A stretch of 64,000 bases of DNA from Pseudochryseolinea flava (GCF_003286915.1 NZ_QMFY01000009.1:1-64000), one strand, 5' to 3'; numbered from the stretch's first letter, positions 16,086 to 25,495 are shown. Numbers and translations: made by a program. The notes: generated from the letters alone by a model not told the origin.

Positions 16086-17351
16086 ATGAAAGCCTGGCTT
16101 CACCGATTTTTTGTAACAACTGCCTTAGCTGCGCTTGGGGTATTGACAATCATTCAAGTGGTTTGGTTTTCAAATGCATATCGAATCGAAGAGCAACAAT
16201 TCAATGATAAAGTGAATCTTGTCTTGCGTAGCGTGGCAGATCAACTTCTGCATGAACGCGGTAACGACAGTTTGCAAATCTTGCCTGTACAACAAAAAGC
16301 AACGAACCTATATTCACTCAAAATTGATTTCAGCGTACGTTATCGTGCCATTGATTCTCTTGTTCGGCGAGAATTATTAAGACAGCACATCGATGCTCCC
16401 TTTACAATTGCTGTTAAGGAACTTGAGAATCACCAGTTAATCCTAGGTGGATACGTTGAGCATCCTTCCACCGATGAAGAGATTGGCTGCATTGGTCGTG
16501 TGGAGCATCTTATGCCTGTGACCGTTGAATTAACTTTTCCTCAAAAACGTTCGGAGATTTTGTCGGCACATACGTTTTGGATTATCAGCGCTGTCATCCT
16601 CGCAACCGTTGTGTTCATAGGAGGCTATCTTATTTATGACTTGAAGAATCAGAACAGGCTAACAACTTTGAAAAATGAGTTCATCAACAATATGACGCAT
16701 GAGTTGAATACGCCAATAGCGAATATTTCGATGGCAAGTGAAGTACTCCGCGCGGAACGAACGCTCGATCAAAAAGATAAGGTGCGACGGTATCTGGACA
16801 TTATTCACGAAGAAAACATTCGCCTTAAACTTCACGTAGAACAAGTATTGAGGACAATGCAATTGGAAAAAGGCACCTTGGCATTGGCTCAACAAAAAAT
16901 TGACTTGAATGTATTGTTGAAAGATGTGGCGATGCAATTCACTTCGCGCATCCAGCTTAGAAACGGGGAAATTGTGTCGCGACTGCAAGCAATCAACGCG
17001 ATCGTTGTAGGTGATGCTTTTCACCTGCGTAATATGTTTTGCAATCTACTTGATAACGCGGATAAATATTCATCCACAGCACCTGATATTTTGATTGAGA
17101 CTGAAAATGTTAACCAAACGATTCAAGTAAAGGTTAGCGATAAGGGAATTGGAATCGCAGCCGAAGCGCAACGATACATATTCGAAAAATTCTACAGAGC
17201 ATCCACAGGTCTCCAGCATGATATTAAGGGTTTCGGCCTTGGCCTGACCTACGTACAACAAATTGTTAACGCACATGGAGGCGATGTACATGTTAAAAGC
17301 GAAGAGAATAGTGGTAGCTGTTTTACAATATCATTGCCACTGACGGACTAA
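16086..17351 (+). CDS. Sensor histidine kinase, two-component system A
   Basis: This 421-residue membrane kinase has TM1 at about 8-28, a periplasmic sensor of about 130 residues, TM2 at about 163-184, and a HisKA/HATPase core. The phosphoacceptor is His205 in NMTHELNTP. The ATPase shows LLDNADKYS, DKGIGI and GFGLGL. It resembles Bacteroidota RprX-like kinases. It is transcribed with the OmpR-type regulator 29 nt downstream. The sensor domain has no recognisable ligand fold. A similar kinase (system B) lies tail to tail 1.4 kb downstream, sharing the same layout, motif style (KNEFINNMTHEL against KNEFISNVSHEL) and short N-terminal TM sequence, which suggests an old duplication. Confidence 0.92.
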   Translation: MKAWLHRFFVTTALAALGVLTIIQVVWFSNAYRIEEQQFNDKVNLVLRSVADQLLHERGNDSLQILPVQQKATNLYSLKIDFSVRYRAIDSLVRRELLRQHIDAPFTIAVKELENHQLILGGYVEHPSTDEEIGCIGRVEHLMPVTVELTFPQKRSEILSAHTFWIISAVILATVVFIGGYLIYDLKNQNRLTTLKNEFINNMTHELNTPIANISMASEVLRAERTLDQKDKVRRYLDIIHEENIRLKLHVEQVLRTMQLEKGTLALAQQKIDLNVLLKDVAMQFTSRIQLRNGEIVSRLQAINAIVVGDAFHLRNMFCNLLDNADKYSSTAPDILIETENVNQTIQVKVSDKGIGIAAEAQRYIFEKFYRASTGLQHDIKGFGLGLTYVQQIVNAHGGDVHVKSEENSGSCFTISLPLTD

Positions 17352-17380
17352 CACTACGATCACGTATATAACGACCAGAG

Positions 17381-18088
17381 ATGCCGATAAGAATATTACT
17401 TGCCGAGGATGATAAGAACATGCGCTACATGCTGCAAGATAGTTTGCAGATGGCGGGCTATGAGGTCGATTCATTCGCGGATGGTCTTGCCGCGTTAACC
17501 GGATTTCTAAAAGGTACTTTTCAACTTTGTGTGTTAGATGTCATGCTTCCTGGTAAAGATGGTTTTGCACTTGCGCAAGATATCCGCCGACGCGATCTGG
17601 AAATTCCAATTGTTTTTCTCACAGCACGCATCCAGAAAGAAGATCGTATTGCCGGGTTTAAGCTTGGCGCCGACGACTATATTACCAAGCCTTTTAGCGT
17701 TGAAGAATTATTACTTCGCATCGAATCTATTTTGAAGCGCGTGTATCGCGTTAACACAACTGCAGATACACAATTTATTCACCGCCTTGGAAAACTTACT
17801 TGTGATTTCGGCAATCAACAAATCGCGTTTAATGATACGGTTATTCAACTGACGAACAAGGAATCCAAGTTGTTAAAGCTTTTTTGTTTACACCGAAATA
17901 AGATCATTGATCGTGATGAGATTCAAAAAGCGATTTGGGAGGACGAAGGATATTTTGTCGGGCGAAGTATGGATGTTTTTATTTCGCGCCTTCGGAAATT
18001 GTTACGAGATGATCCCGCTGTTTCCATTGTCAACATTCATGGTGTGGGCTACAAGTTAGAAGTTACAGATCAGCCAACAGAGAAATGA
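17381..18088 (+). CDS. OmpR-family response regulator, two-component system A
   Basis: This is a 235-residue regulator. The receiver domain (1-120) has the phosphoacceptor Asp53 in VLDVMLPGKDG and the conserved Lys in ITKPFS. The winged-helix DNA-binding domain (about 130-230) ends in GRSMDVFISRLRKLLRDD and VHGVGYKLE-like motifs. It is the cognate partner of the upstream kinase. Its last 19 nt overlap the end of the convergent regulator of system B. It is RprY-like, and likely targets include the divergent yceI-type gene or its own promoter, where 11-bp-spaced direct repeats occur (inference). Confidence 0.92.
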   Translation: MPIRILLAEDDKNMRYMLQDSLQMAGYEVDSFADGLAALTGFLKGTFQLCVLDVMLPGKDGFALAQDIRRRDLEIPIVFLTARIQKEDRIAGFKLGADDYITKPFSVEELLLRIESILKRVYRVNTTADTQFIHRLGKLTCDFGNQQIAFNDTVIQLTNKESKLLKLFCLHRNKIIDRDEIQKAIWEDEGYFVGRSMDVFISRLRKLLRDDPAVSIVNIHGVGYKLEVTDQPTEK

Positions 18089-18756
18089 TATCCAATTCCT
18101 TTGATGGTGATAATTTGGATTCCATTATCGTCTTTCAAATAGTCTCTTAACTTGGTGATGTAGACATCAAGAGTTCTGCTATTGAAAAAGGAATCATCGC
18201 CCCAGAGTTTTATGAGTATATCTTTTCTTAACGTCGTTGCATTTTTGTTTTCTATGAGCGCCTGGAGTAATGTTGATTCTCGATGCGAGAGCTTTTTTAC
18301 GTTGCCTTGAAAACGAAGTTCATAGCGCATCGGGACAAATTCATATTTGCCAATACAGATCGAATCATGGCCTTGACTATTTTTTTGATTCTTCGAGAGC
18401 GCGAGTAAATTGTTGACGCGAACGATAAGCTCCTCCATACTGAAGGGCTTTCGAATGTAGTCGTTACCCCCAACGTCGAAACCCTTGATTAAATCTTCTG
18501 TCTGAATCTTCGCGGTTACGAAGATGATTGGAATTGCGGGTGTGATTTTCCTGATTTCTTTCGCAATCGTAAATCCATCTTTTGACGGAAGCATGACATC
18601 GAGTACGCAGATGTCGGGATTTGTCTTAGAAAAAAAATCAACCGCATCTTTGCCGTCTGTAACCATATCAACTTCAAAGTCTCTGCTCTCAAGACTTTCT
18701 TTAACAATCCTGCCCAGAAAGGGCTCATCTTCGACGTACAGTATTTTGATTTTCAT
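18070..18756 (-). CDS. OmpR-family response regulator, two-component system B
   Basis: This is a 228-residue regulator with a receiver domain (Asp53 in VLDVMLPSKDG, Lys in IRKPFS) and a C-terminal winged helix (SRTLDVYITKLRDYLKDD, IKGIGYHFS). It is clearly related to the regulator of system A, sharing VLDVMLP, the IVF(L/V)TA(R/K)IQ(K/T)ED stretch and the same domain boundaries. It is encoded downstream of its kinase on the minus strand, though the gene order in transcription is kinase first and regulator 6 nt later. The convergent 3' ends of systems A and B overlap by 19 nt. Confidence 0.92.
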   Translation of the reverse strand: MKIKILYVEDEPFLGRIVKESLESRDFEVDMVTDGKDAVDFFSKTNPDICVLDVMLPSKDGFTIAKEIRKITPAIPIIFVTAKIQTEDLIKGFDVGGNDYIRKPFSMEELIVRVNNLLALSKNQKNSQGHDSICIGKYEFVPMRYELRFQGNVKKLSHRESTLLQALIENKNATTLRKDILIKLWGDDSFFNSRTLDVYITKLRDYLKDDNGIQIITIKGIGYHFSVG

Positions 18757-18762
18757 GCAATA

Positions 18763-20289
18763 TTAAATTGAGCCTTGCTGTAAATTTCGCTGTGGGAGAT
18801 CGATGATGAACGAGCTCCCTTTTCCCGCGTCACTTTCAAGATGAATTTCGCCGCCATGACTTTTAATTACGCTAGCGACATAACTTAATCCTAAACCATA
18901 TCCTTTAATATTGTGGATGTCTCCAGACGGAACACGAAAGAATTTTTCAAATACTCTCGATTGATATTGTGATGGAATTCCTATGCCATTGTCACGTACA
19001 ATGAGACGAATGTTTTGGTCGTTGCATGACAGTAGAATTTCGATAGTCGGTTTTTCTGGACTATATTTTAAAGCGTTATCAACAAGGTTGAAAACTACAT
19101 TCGTCAAATGAAGCACGCTCCCTTTGACTTCAAAGTGTGAACCCGAGGTGGTGTAATTCACCAAGGCCTGACGCTTTTCAAAAACCAACTTCATTGACGC
19201 AAGCATTTCTCGTACCACAAGATCTAGGTTAACGTTCTCAGGTTCAAAAGTTAAACCATGACTTTCGATGAGCGAGGCGTTCAAAATCTTGTCGGTCATT
19301 CCGGAGAGCCTAGCCAGCTCGCGTAACGCAATATCCAAATACTCCTCTGTTAATTTGGGATTTTGCATCGCACTAAAATTTTTTAAAGCCTCTAAGGCAA
19401 CGCTCACCGTAGCGACAGGCGTTTTAAGTTCATGTGAAACGTTGCTGATGAATTCATTTTTAGATTCCATAAGGCGCTGCTGACTGCGGATGTTACGGTA
19501 CATAAACACAAATGATACAGTAGTGATCAAGGTCAGGAAAATGCTAAAAAATACCTGCGGTGATATTTGTTTCAGAATGATTTCTCGCATACCTGAGACT
19601 GAGGCAGAGTATCGATGGAGTGGGTTAATTCGTACAGGGTCTGTGTGCAGCGTGTCGCTAAATACGTTTACAACGTGTGGCTTCTCTGGCCAGCTATCTC
19701 CCTCCATTATTCTTGGTAAAATCCTTTCTTGAAATTCGGGCGTGAATTCGCGATGACGGACCGTGAAACGCGCATCGATTCCTTCTTTTAAGAGGGATTT
19801 TCGAAAGTACATTTCCAACGTGTCGATATTCAGCGTGTCAGGACTTAATCGCAAAACGAAGCTCTTTTGTGTACCGGGCGTTTTTAGCTGAAGCGACGCA
19901 ATTTGTGTGGTAAGTGGCCCCAGTATATCTTTTTGAATTGTATCATGGGCGCTATTAACAATAATCCTCACGTTCGCGTGATCTTCAGAAATTGCAATTC
20001 GCTTCGCTGCCTGAGTCTCCGTTTTCCAGTGGGAAGCTGAGAAATGTTTGGCCGGCAAGGATGGATGAATGAATTCGTCCACGGAATCGCTTGAAACAGA
20101 AACCATACTTTTCAACAGCATGCTGTCTCGAACCTCTAGGGTTGTATTTCTGAAAATCGTGCTCGTCTCACGTCTAAAATCAAAGAACGCCTTCTCATAG
20201 GTGTTGTGTAGCCAAAACACCTGCAAGATGATGAGTAGCATAATACTGCTGATCATCAATGTTAGCGTAATAATATTTTTTGACTTCAT
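18763..20289 (-). CDS. Sensor histidine kinase, two-component system B
   Basis: This 508-residue membrane kinase has TM1 at about 7-27, a long periplasmic region (about 30-243, some 210 residues against about 135 in system A), TM2 at about 245-265, and His286 in NVSHELKTP. The ATPase shows LVDNALKYS, DNGIGI and GYGLGL. The frame is open from 20340, but the ATG at 20289 (or 20292) gives the natural membrane start. The larger sensor domain suggests a different stimulus from system A. Upstream, on the opposite strand, lie a GLPGLI protein and an outer-membrane barrel protein, the most likely regulatory targets (inference). Confidence 0.9.
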   Translation of the reverse strand: MKSKNIITLTLMISSIMLLIILQVFWLHNTYEKAFFDFRRETSTIFRNTTLEVRDSMLLKSMVSVSSDSVDEFIHPSLPAKHFSASHWKTETQAAKRIAISEDHANVRIIVNSAHDTIQKDILGPLTTQIASLQLKTPGTQKSFVLRLSPDTLNIDTLEMYFRKSLLKEGIDARFTVRHREFTPEFQERILPRIMEGDSWPEKPHVVNVFSDTLHTDPVRINPLHRYSASVSGMREIILKQISPQVFFSIFLTLITTVSFVFMYRNIRSQQRLMESKNEFISNVSHELKTPVATVSVALEALKNFSAMQNPKLTEEYLDIALRELARLSGMTDKILNASLIESHGLTFEPENVNLDLVVREMLASMKLVFEKRQALVNYTTSGSHFEVKGSVLHLTNVVFNLVDNALKYSPEKPTIEILLSCNDQNIRLIVRDNGIGIPSQYQSRVFEKFFRVPSGDIHNIKGYGLGLSYVASVIKSHGGEIHLESDAGKGSSFIIDLPQRNLQQGSI

Positions 20290-20433
20290 CATGGCTACAA
20301 AGTTAACGCACTTCTTTAGCGCACAGTACACCTTTAACATTAATTAACCTTCTATTCAGATCCATTAACCGCACTGATTAGCATGCTAGCGTACTTTTAC
20401 ATCGTAACAAAAGTTATGAAAATCTCAAGCACC

Positions 20434-21168
20434 ATGAAAAAGCTTATCATTATAATCGGCCTATTGGTATCGATCACAGCCGCGCATGTCGTATTGGCAC
20501 AAACGTCGAAATCGGGAGTCATTGTGTACGAAGTCAAAGTAAACGTGCATCGTCGACTCCCCCCTGATGCGGAGGCCATGAAAGCGCGCATCCCGGAATA
20601 TAATATCCACCAAGATCAGGTAGCATTCAATGATCAAGAATCTTTCTATTGCACGATGCCTGACGAGGAAGAAGAGGAATTTAACGACGAAGGAAACGGT
20701 ATGCGATTGCGCATCATGCGGCCTCAAGTGGAATATTATTTCAATCAATCTCAATCAAAGCGTGTAGTGCTTCAAGATTTTATGGGGAAGAAGATTTTAA
20801 TCGAAGATTCGGTGAAGATCATTCCTTGGAAGTTATCCAATGATACGAAAGTTGTGCTTGGATATACTTGTAATAAAGCAACGTATTTCAATGAGGAAAC
20901 TAAACAAAACGTTGTTGCCTGGTATACTGATAAAATACATTTATTTGTCGGTCCCGAAGGTTATAATTCGCTTCCTGGAACGGTCTTGCAATTGGACGTC
21001 AATGACGGTGAGCGTATTGTAACAGCAAAAAAGATCGACCTTCGTGCGTTGAAAAAAGGCGAGATGAAGATTCCTTCTGGTGGCCAACGTATGACTGAAA
21101 AGGAATTTCGCGCATTAGCAGAGGAGCAGATGCGCAGAAATGGGGGACGCATGATTATTAGGAATTAG
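20434..21168 (+). CDS. GLPGLI-family exported protein
   Basis: This 244-residue secreted protein has a signal peptide (1-23, ending VVLAQ). The family is named for a GLPGLI motif, here in degenerate form within EGYNSLPGTVLQLDV. Other family traits are the YEVKVNVHR start, the IIPWKLSNDTKVVLGYTCNKA stretch and the AWYTDKI segment. The function is unknown, but such genes typically stand next to an outer-membrane carboxypeptidase-like receptor, as here (14 nt gap). Starts at 20383 and 20416 are possible; 20434 gives a clean signal peptide. The C-terminal tail is basic (EQMRRNGGRMIIRN). Confidence 0.82.
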   Translation: MKKLIIIIGLLVSITAAHVVLAQTSKSGVIVYEVKVNVHRRLPPDAEAMKARIPEYNIHQDQVAFNDQESFYCTMPDEEEEEFNDEGNGMRLRIMRPQVEYYFNQSQSKRVVLQDFMGKKILIEDSVKIIPWKLSNDTKVVLGYTCNKATYFNEETKQNVVAWYTDKIHLFVGPEGYNSLPGTVLQLDVNDGERIVTAKKIDLRALKKGEMKIPSGGQRMTEKEFRALAEEQMRRNGGRMIIRN

Positions 21169-21182
21169 AATTCAGTAACCCT

Positions 21183-23969
21183 ATGAAAATAATTCTAATC
21201 ATTGCGTGTGTGGTTGCTGGTCCCGTCGCATTTGCGCAAAAAATTTCCGTAAAGGGGCAACTTGTCGATTCGGTACAAAGTCCGCTTCCTTCGGCCACGG
21301 TGTTAATCTTGAATGTCAAGGATTCGTCACTAGTGAATTTTGGACTTACAAATCAAACAGGTGAATTCGAAGTGAAAAATTTGACACGTCAGGAATATCT
21401 GTTTAAAGTGTCTTATGTCGGCTACAGCACAATCACGATTTCGTTTTCGGCAAGTGCTAACGAGGGCGTTGCAAATTTGGGTATCATACAGATGCGTCCT
21501 GAAGTGAAACAACTTGGGGAAGTCGTTGTTGAAGCAGAGCGTGCACCTGTTGTCGTGAAGCGCGACACGATCGAGTTTAATGCTACTTCATTCAAAACGA
21601 AGGATAACGCTGTGGTGGAAGATCTTCTTAAAAAACTTCCAGGAATAGAAGTCGACAACGACGGGACAATTCGAGCGCAAGGTGAACAGGTACAGCGTGT
21701 CACCGTTGACGGAAAGACTTTTTTTGGAAATGATCCTAAACTAGCAACACGTAATTTACCAGCGGATGCTATTGACAAAGTCCAAGTGTTCGATAAAAAA
21801 TCAGATCAAGCAACATTCACCGGCATCGACGATGGTCAAAAAGAGAAGACAATTAATTTGTCGCTGAAGGAAGAAAAACGCAACGCAGCTTTTGGTACAC
21901 TGCAAGGTGGATACGGCACCGATGAACGCTTTCAACTGCGTGCAAGTTTAAATCGCTTTAAAAAAGATCAACAAATCTCTTTCCTTGGAATGGGCAACAA
22001 TGTAAACGATCGAGGCTTTGGTATAGATGACTACATGAGTTTCACCGGCGGTGCCACGCGGATGGCCGGTGGTGGCCGCATGAGACTAGAGTTCAACAGC
22101 GATAATCAAAGCGGTATCCCGTTGAACTTTGGCGGACGTATTAATGGTATTATGACAAATTATGCTGGAGGTATGAACGTTAACCAATCCTTTTCGGCAA
22201 AGTCTGATTTGAATGCAAGTTATTTTTATAATCAATTGGAGCACGACCTTAATCAAACAACTGAGCGAATCAACTATCGCGCAAACGGAGATTTACGCTA
22301 TCATCAAAATAGTAAGCAGCTCAATACAAACGTAAATCACCGTGTAAATCTCACCTTAGATCAAAAGCTTGATTCCATGAACTCCATAAAGTTCACGAAT
22401 TCTTTTACGTATAATGAGTCGGACGCCAATGAGTCGAGTATCGGCGAAAATTACGATAGTAAGAGTGAACTTGAGAACGAGACAGATCGAGAATCATACG
22501 CGCAAGGAGCTACATCAAACTTAGCTTCTTCATTGTTATGGCGTCATAAGTTTTCCAAAAAAGGAAGAACGCTCAGCAGTACGTTGCAGTTTGGCGTTAG
22601 CCGCAGCGATCGTGATGGAACCCAATCATCTACAACACAATTTTATGGAGCGCAACCTGAAACATTGTCGCTCATGCAAGAAAATCTGCAGCGCACGGAG
22701 TATTTCAGTTATGGCGTAACAATTAATTATACAGAACCCTTGGGTGGAAGAAAGTATATTGAAGGTAATTACAGTTTCCGACAAAATAACAATGATGTAG
22801 ATCGGCAGGTATTCGACCTCATTAGCGGCGAGTCCATTTTTAATAACGCGCTAAGTAATCAATATACGAGCGCCTATCAATATCATCGCGGTGGTGTTAA
22901 TTTCAGAGTGAGTCGATCGAATTACAACTTGGTAGTCGGGGCAGGATTGCAGCAAACTTATCTTGATGGTGAACTGAAACTGCTGGATGCTGTAATTACG
23001 AAGTCGTATCAAAACTTTCTTCCAGTGATGCGATTCAACTATGATTTCTCAAACTCAAAACATTTTGAATTGGAATACGAAACGTCGGTGCAAGAGCCAA
23101 CAATCCAACAGTTGCAGCCTGTTGTCGACAATAGTGACCCATTGAATTTATCGGTGGGAAATCCGAACCTTCGCCCTGCGTATGAACATAACTGGCGAAT
23201 AAATTTTGGAACGTTTAATCCGATGACGTTTGTAAGTTTTTTCGCAGTGTTAGAAACATCATACACCAGAAATGCAATCACCACGGCGCAAAATTTTAAC
23301 GAACAACAGCAGCGCATTTCACAGCCTGTTAATGTCAAAGATAGTCGTGAGGCCTTCTGTGATGTTTCGTTAAGTTTCCCGATTGAAAAAATCGGCAGTA
23401 GAGTTAGTGTTTCTGCTAACGCCCAACAAGTTATCGCAGCGAGCGTTGTCGACGAGGTAGAAAGCGACATAGCGCAAACAACAATCGGAGGTCGCGTAAG
23501 ATACGATTACCGGTACAAAGATATTTTTGATCTTGGCTTGTCAACGAATATCAGCCGACAAAACACAGACTATGACTTCAACGAGCAAGCTAATCAGTCG
23601 TATGTAAATCAGACCTATTTTGCAGAGGCTAACGTGAGTTTTGCAAAGCATTATCAAATGAGTTCATCTTTCGAATATCTTGTTTACACTAGCGAGACAA
23701 CGGGTGAAACGCAATCTATACCGTTCTTAAACGCATCTTTTTCCAGGTTTATTCTGAAAGCAAAAACGGGGGAGATTCGATTATCGGTGAACAACATTTT
23801 AGATCAGAAGTTGGGGATATCGCAAACTGCGGACATAAACTTTTATCAAAAGCAACAGGCAAATTCACTCGGACGGTATTTTATGGTCAGCTTCATTTAT
23901 GCGCTTAATCGACAACTTAATCCGATGGGCATGCGGCCGAGAGGTGGTATGATTCGGATTATGCGTTAG
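21183..23969 (+). CDS. Outer-membrane beta-barrel protein with carboxypeptidase-regulatory-like domain
   Basis: This is a 928-residue outer-membrane protein. It has a signal peptide (1-18, ending FAQ), a carboxypeptidase-regulatory-like domain (about 22-100), a plug-like domain (about 115-215, with LLKKLPGIEVDNDGTI and VTVDGKTFFGNDP) and a large C-terminal barrel. The plug wording is that of the OMP_b-brl_3 family, not of classical SusC receptors. It forms an operon with the GLPGLI protein 14 nt upstream, a widespread Bacteroidota pairing with unknown cargo. The C-terminus is unusual in being rich in Met, Arg and Gly (MGMRPRGGMIRIMR). It is divergent from two-component system B. Confidence 0.87.
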   Translation: MKIILIIACVVAGPVAFAQKISVKGQLVDSVQSPLPSATVLILNVKDSSLVNFGLTNQTGEFEVKNLTRQEYLFKVSYVGYSTITISFSASANEGVANLGIIQMRPEVKQLGEVVVEAERAPVVVKRDTIEFNATSFKTKDNAVVEDLLKKLPGIEVDNDGTIRAQGEQVQRVTVDGKTFFGNDPKLATRNLPADAIDKVQVFDKKSDQATFTGIDDGQKEKTINLSLKEEKRNAAFGTLQGGYGTDERFQLRASLNRFKKDQQISFLGMGNNVNDRGFGIDDYMSFTGGATRMAGGGRMRLEFNSDNQSGIPLNFGGRINGIMTNYAGGMNVNQSFSAKSDLNASYFYNQLEHDLNQTTERINYRANGDLRYHQNSKQLNTNVNHRVNLTLDQKLDSMNSIKFTNSFTYNESDANESSIGENYDSKSELENETDRESYAQGATSNLASSLLWRHKFSKKGRTLSSTLQFGVSRSDRDGTQSSTTQFYGAQPETLSLMQENLQRTEYFSYGVTINYTEPLGGRKYIEGNYSFRQNNNDVDRQVFDLISGESIFNNALSNQYTSAYQYHRGGVNFRVSRSNYNLVVGAGLQQTYLDGELKLLDAVITKSYQNFLPVMRFNYDFSNSKHFELEYETSVQEPTIQQLQPVVDNSDPLNLSVGNPNLRPAYEHNWRINFGTFNPMTFVSFFAVLETSYTRNAITTAQNFNEQQQRISQPVNVKDSREAFCDVSLSFPIEKIGSRVSVSANAQQVIAASVVDEVESDIAQTTIGGRVRYDYRYKDIFDLGLSTNISRQNTDYDFNEQANQSYVNQTYFAEANVSFAKHYQMSSSFEYLVYTSETTGETQSIPFLNASFSRFILKAKTGEIRLSVNNILDQKLGISQTADINFYQKQQANSLGRYFMVSFIYALNRQLNPMGMRPRGGMIRIMR

Positions 23970-24062
23970 AAATTCGATGATAGATCGCCGATAGCAACGG
24001 TTGAGTATTTGGCTATGGATAATGGATGTTAGATATTTGAAAGTCTTATCTTTTATTCATAC

Positions 24063-24974
24063 ATGAGAAAATATTGGATTGTTTTATTTCTTTCAGCCAT
24101 GGCTACAGGTATTCAAGCACAATACATTCCGAAATTTGATGTGCAAGGCCATCGTGGCGCGCGAGGTTTAAAACCAGAAAATACTATTCCAGCATTCCTA
24201 CTCGCTTTAGATTCTGGTGTGACCACCCTTGAGATGGATGTCGTTATCACGAAGGACAAACGCGTTGTTCTATCACATGAACCTTGGATGTCTTCCAATA
24301 TATGTTTGGATATCAATGGTAAAGCCTTTGGCGAAAAAGAAGAAAAACGGTACAATATCTATCAGATGACGTACGATAATGTCCGTCAGTTTGATTGTGG
24401 TTCAAAGGTGCATGAAAAATTTCCGCAGCAGGAGAAAATCGTGGTGTCGAAGCCTTTGCTGGAGGACGTCATCGTAGCTGTTGAAAATCATATCAAAAAT
24501 TATTCTACCTACGAGGTCGATTATAATATAGAAATCAAATCGTCTCCAGATGGTGATTCTAAATTTCATCCTACAGTGCAGGAATATAGCGACATCGTTT
24601 ATACGCTATTGGATGAATATCTCCCAATGGAAAGGGTAGTTATCCAAAGTTTTGATTTCCGAGTATTGCGGTATTGGCATGAAAAATATCCTGAGGTGAG
24701 GTTGGCAGCACTCGTTGAGAATATTAAGTCGATCGATGCAAATCTTGCCGACCTTGGGTTCAATCCTTCTATTTACAGCCCATACTATAAGCTTCTCAAT
24801 AAGGATAAAGTGACTCACCTCCATCGGAAAAAAATTCGTGTCATTCCATGGACAGTCAATGAAACCGCCGACATGCTCGCCCTGAAAGGAATGGGGGTAG
24901 ATGGATTTATAACAGACTATCCAGATCGTGCAAGGAAGTACAAAATGACATTAAATATCCAGCGAAATCCATAG
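24063..24974 (+). CDS. Glycerophosphodiester phosphodiesterase, exported
   Basis: This 303-residue protein has a signal peptide (about 1-20, ending IQAQ) and a GDPD TIM barrel. Conserved catalytic and metal residues are visible: His30 and Glu39 in GHRGARGLKPENT, Glu57 and Asp59 in LEMDV, and His72 in LSHEP. The C-terminal NETADMLALKGMGVDGFITDYPD is the usual final barrel segment. The enzyme would cleave glycerophosphodiesters in the periplasm to glycerol-3-phosphate and an alcohol (GlpQ/UgpQ type). It stands as a single gene, with no transporter beside it. Confidence 0.92.
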   Translation: MRKYWIVLFLSAMATGIQAQYIPKFDVQGHRGARGLKPENTIPAFLLALDSGVTTLEMDVVITKDKRVVLSHEPWMSSNICLDINGKAFGEKEEKRYNIYQMTYDNVRQFDCGSKVHEKFPQQEKIVVSKPLLEDVIVAVENHIKNYSTYEVDYNIEIKSSPDGDSKFHPTVQEYSDIVYTLLDEYLPMERVVIQSFDFRVLRYWHEKYPEVRLAALVENIKSIDANLADLGFNPSIYSPYYKLLNKDKVTHLHRKKIRVIPWTVNETADMLALKGMGVDGFITDYPDRARKYKMTLNIQRNP

Positions 24975-25039
24975 GCAGACTAGGTTTATTAGGTGTATAT
25001 ATCAGGATAACGTTCGAAACACTCGACCAAAATGGAACA

Positions 25040-25309
25040 ATGGAGCATTCAAACAGGGAATTAATGAAATCGAAAATCCTTGAGTTTTTGAATTCGGTTA
25101 CGGACAAAAACTTCCAGGAAAGCTATGCTGATATTGTTGACGTAGCAATGCCATTCAAGGGCATCGTTTCTAAGGAACAGTTAAACGAAATGTTAGCTGA
25201 AATTTTTCGGGAGAATGAATTTAGTGACTTCGCCGACGAAATACTAGTTGACTTTGGCTACCGGGTTTTTGGCCTGTGCCCACCTAATAGAGTTATTGAA
25301 TGGAATTAG
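25040..25309 (+). CDS. Small hypothetical protein
   Basis: This 89-residue acidic protein has no signal or transmembrane segment, and I do not recognise its family. It appears mainly helical (MKSKILEFLNSVTDKNFQESYADIVDVAMPFK) with a short C-terminal GYRVFGLCPPNRVIEWN. An alternative start is the internal Met at residue 9. It stands alone between the phosphodiesterase gene and a stretch containing hairpins and an 11-bp tandem array. Being short and isolated, it could be a genuine orphan gene or spurious; coding quality looks reasonable. Confidence 0.5.
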   Translation: MEHSNRELMKSKILEFLNSVTDKNFQESYADIVDVAMPFKGIVSKEQLNEMLAEIFRENEFSDFADEILVDFGYRVFGLCPPNRVIEWN

Positions 25310-25385
25310 ATGTTAATAGCGTGTGAGTTCAAATGGTAGCCATTCGCACACAGACGTCCCAGTAAGGACTTCCTAAAGTCTACGA

Positions 25386-25495
25386 TACCTAGAGCAAACC
25401 TAGACCGAACCTAGACCGAATCTAGACCGAACCTAGACCGAACCCAGAGTGGACAAGGAGTGGAGGGAGAGTGGACCCGGAGTGGAGAGGGAAGA
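25386..25495. repeat. 11-bp tandem array of about ten units
   Basis: Units of 11 bp run in unbroken register. Four AACCTAGACCG-type copies start at 25397, 25408, 25419 and 25430 (one has AATC). A transition unit AACCCAGAGTG follows at 25441. Then come GAnnnnGAGTG-type units at 25452, 25463 and 25474, with weaker copies at both ends. The array is non-coding and strand-asymmetric (purine-rich on the right). Confidence 0.88.

Noticed and set aside
25386-25495. Possible CRISPR array
   Set aside because: The 11-bp units are directly tandem with no spacers, far shorter than CRISPR repeats, and there are no cas genes.
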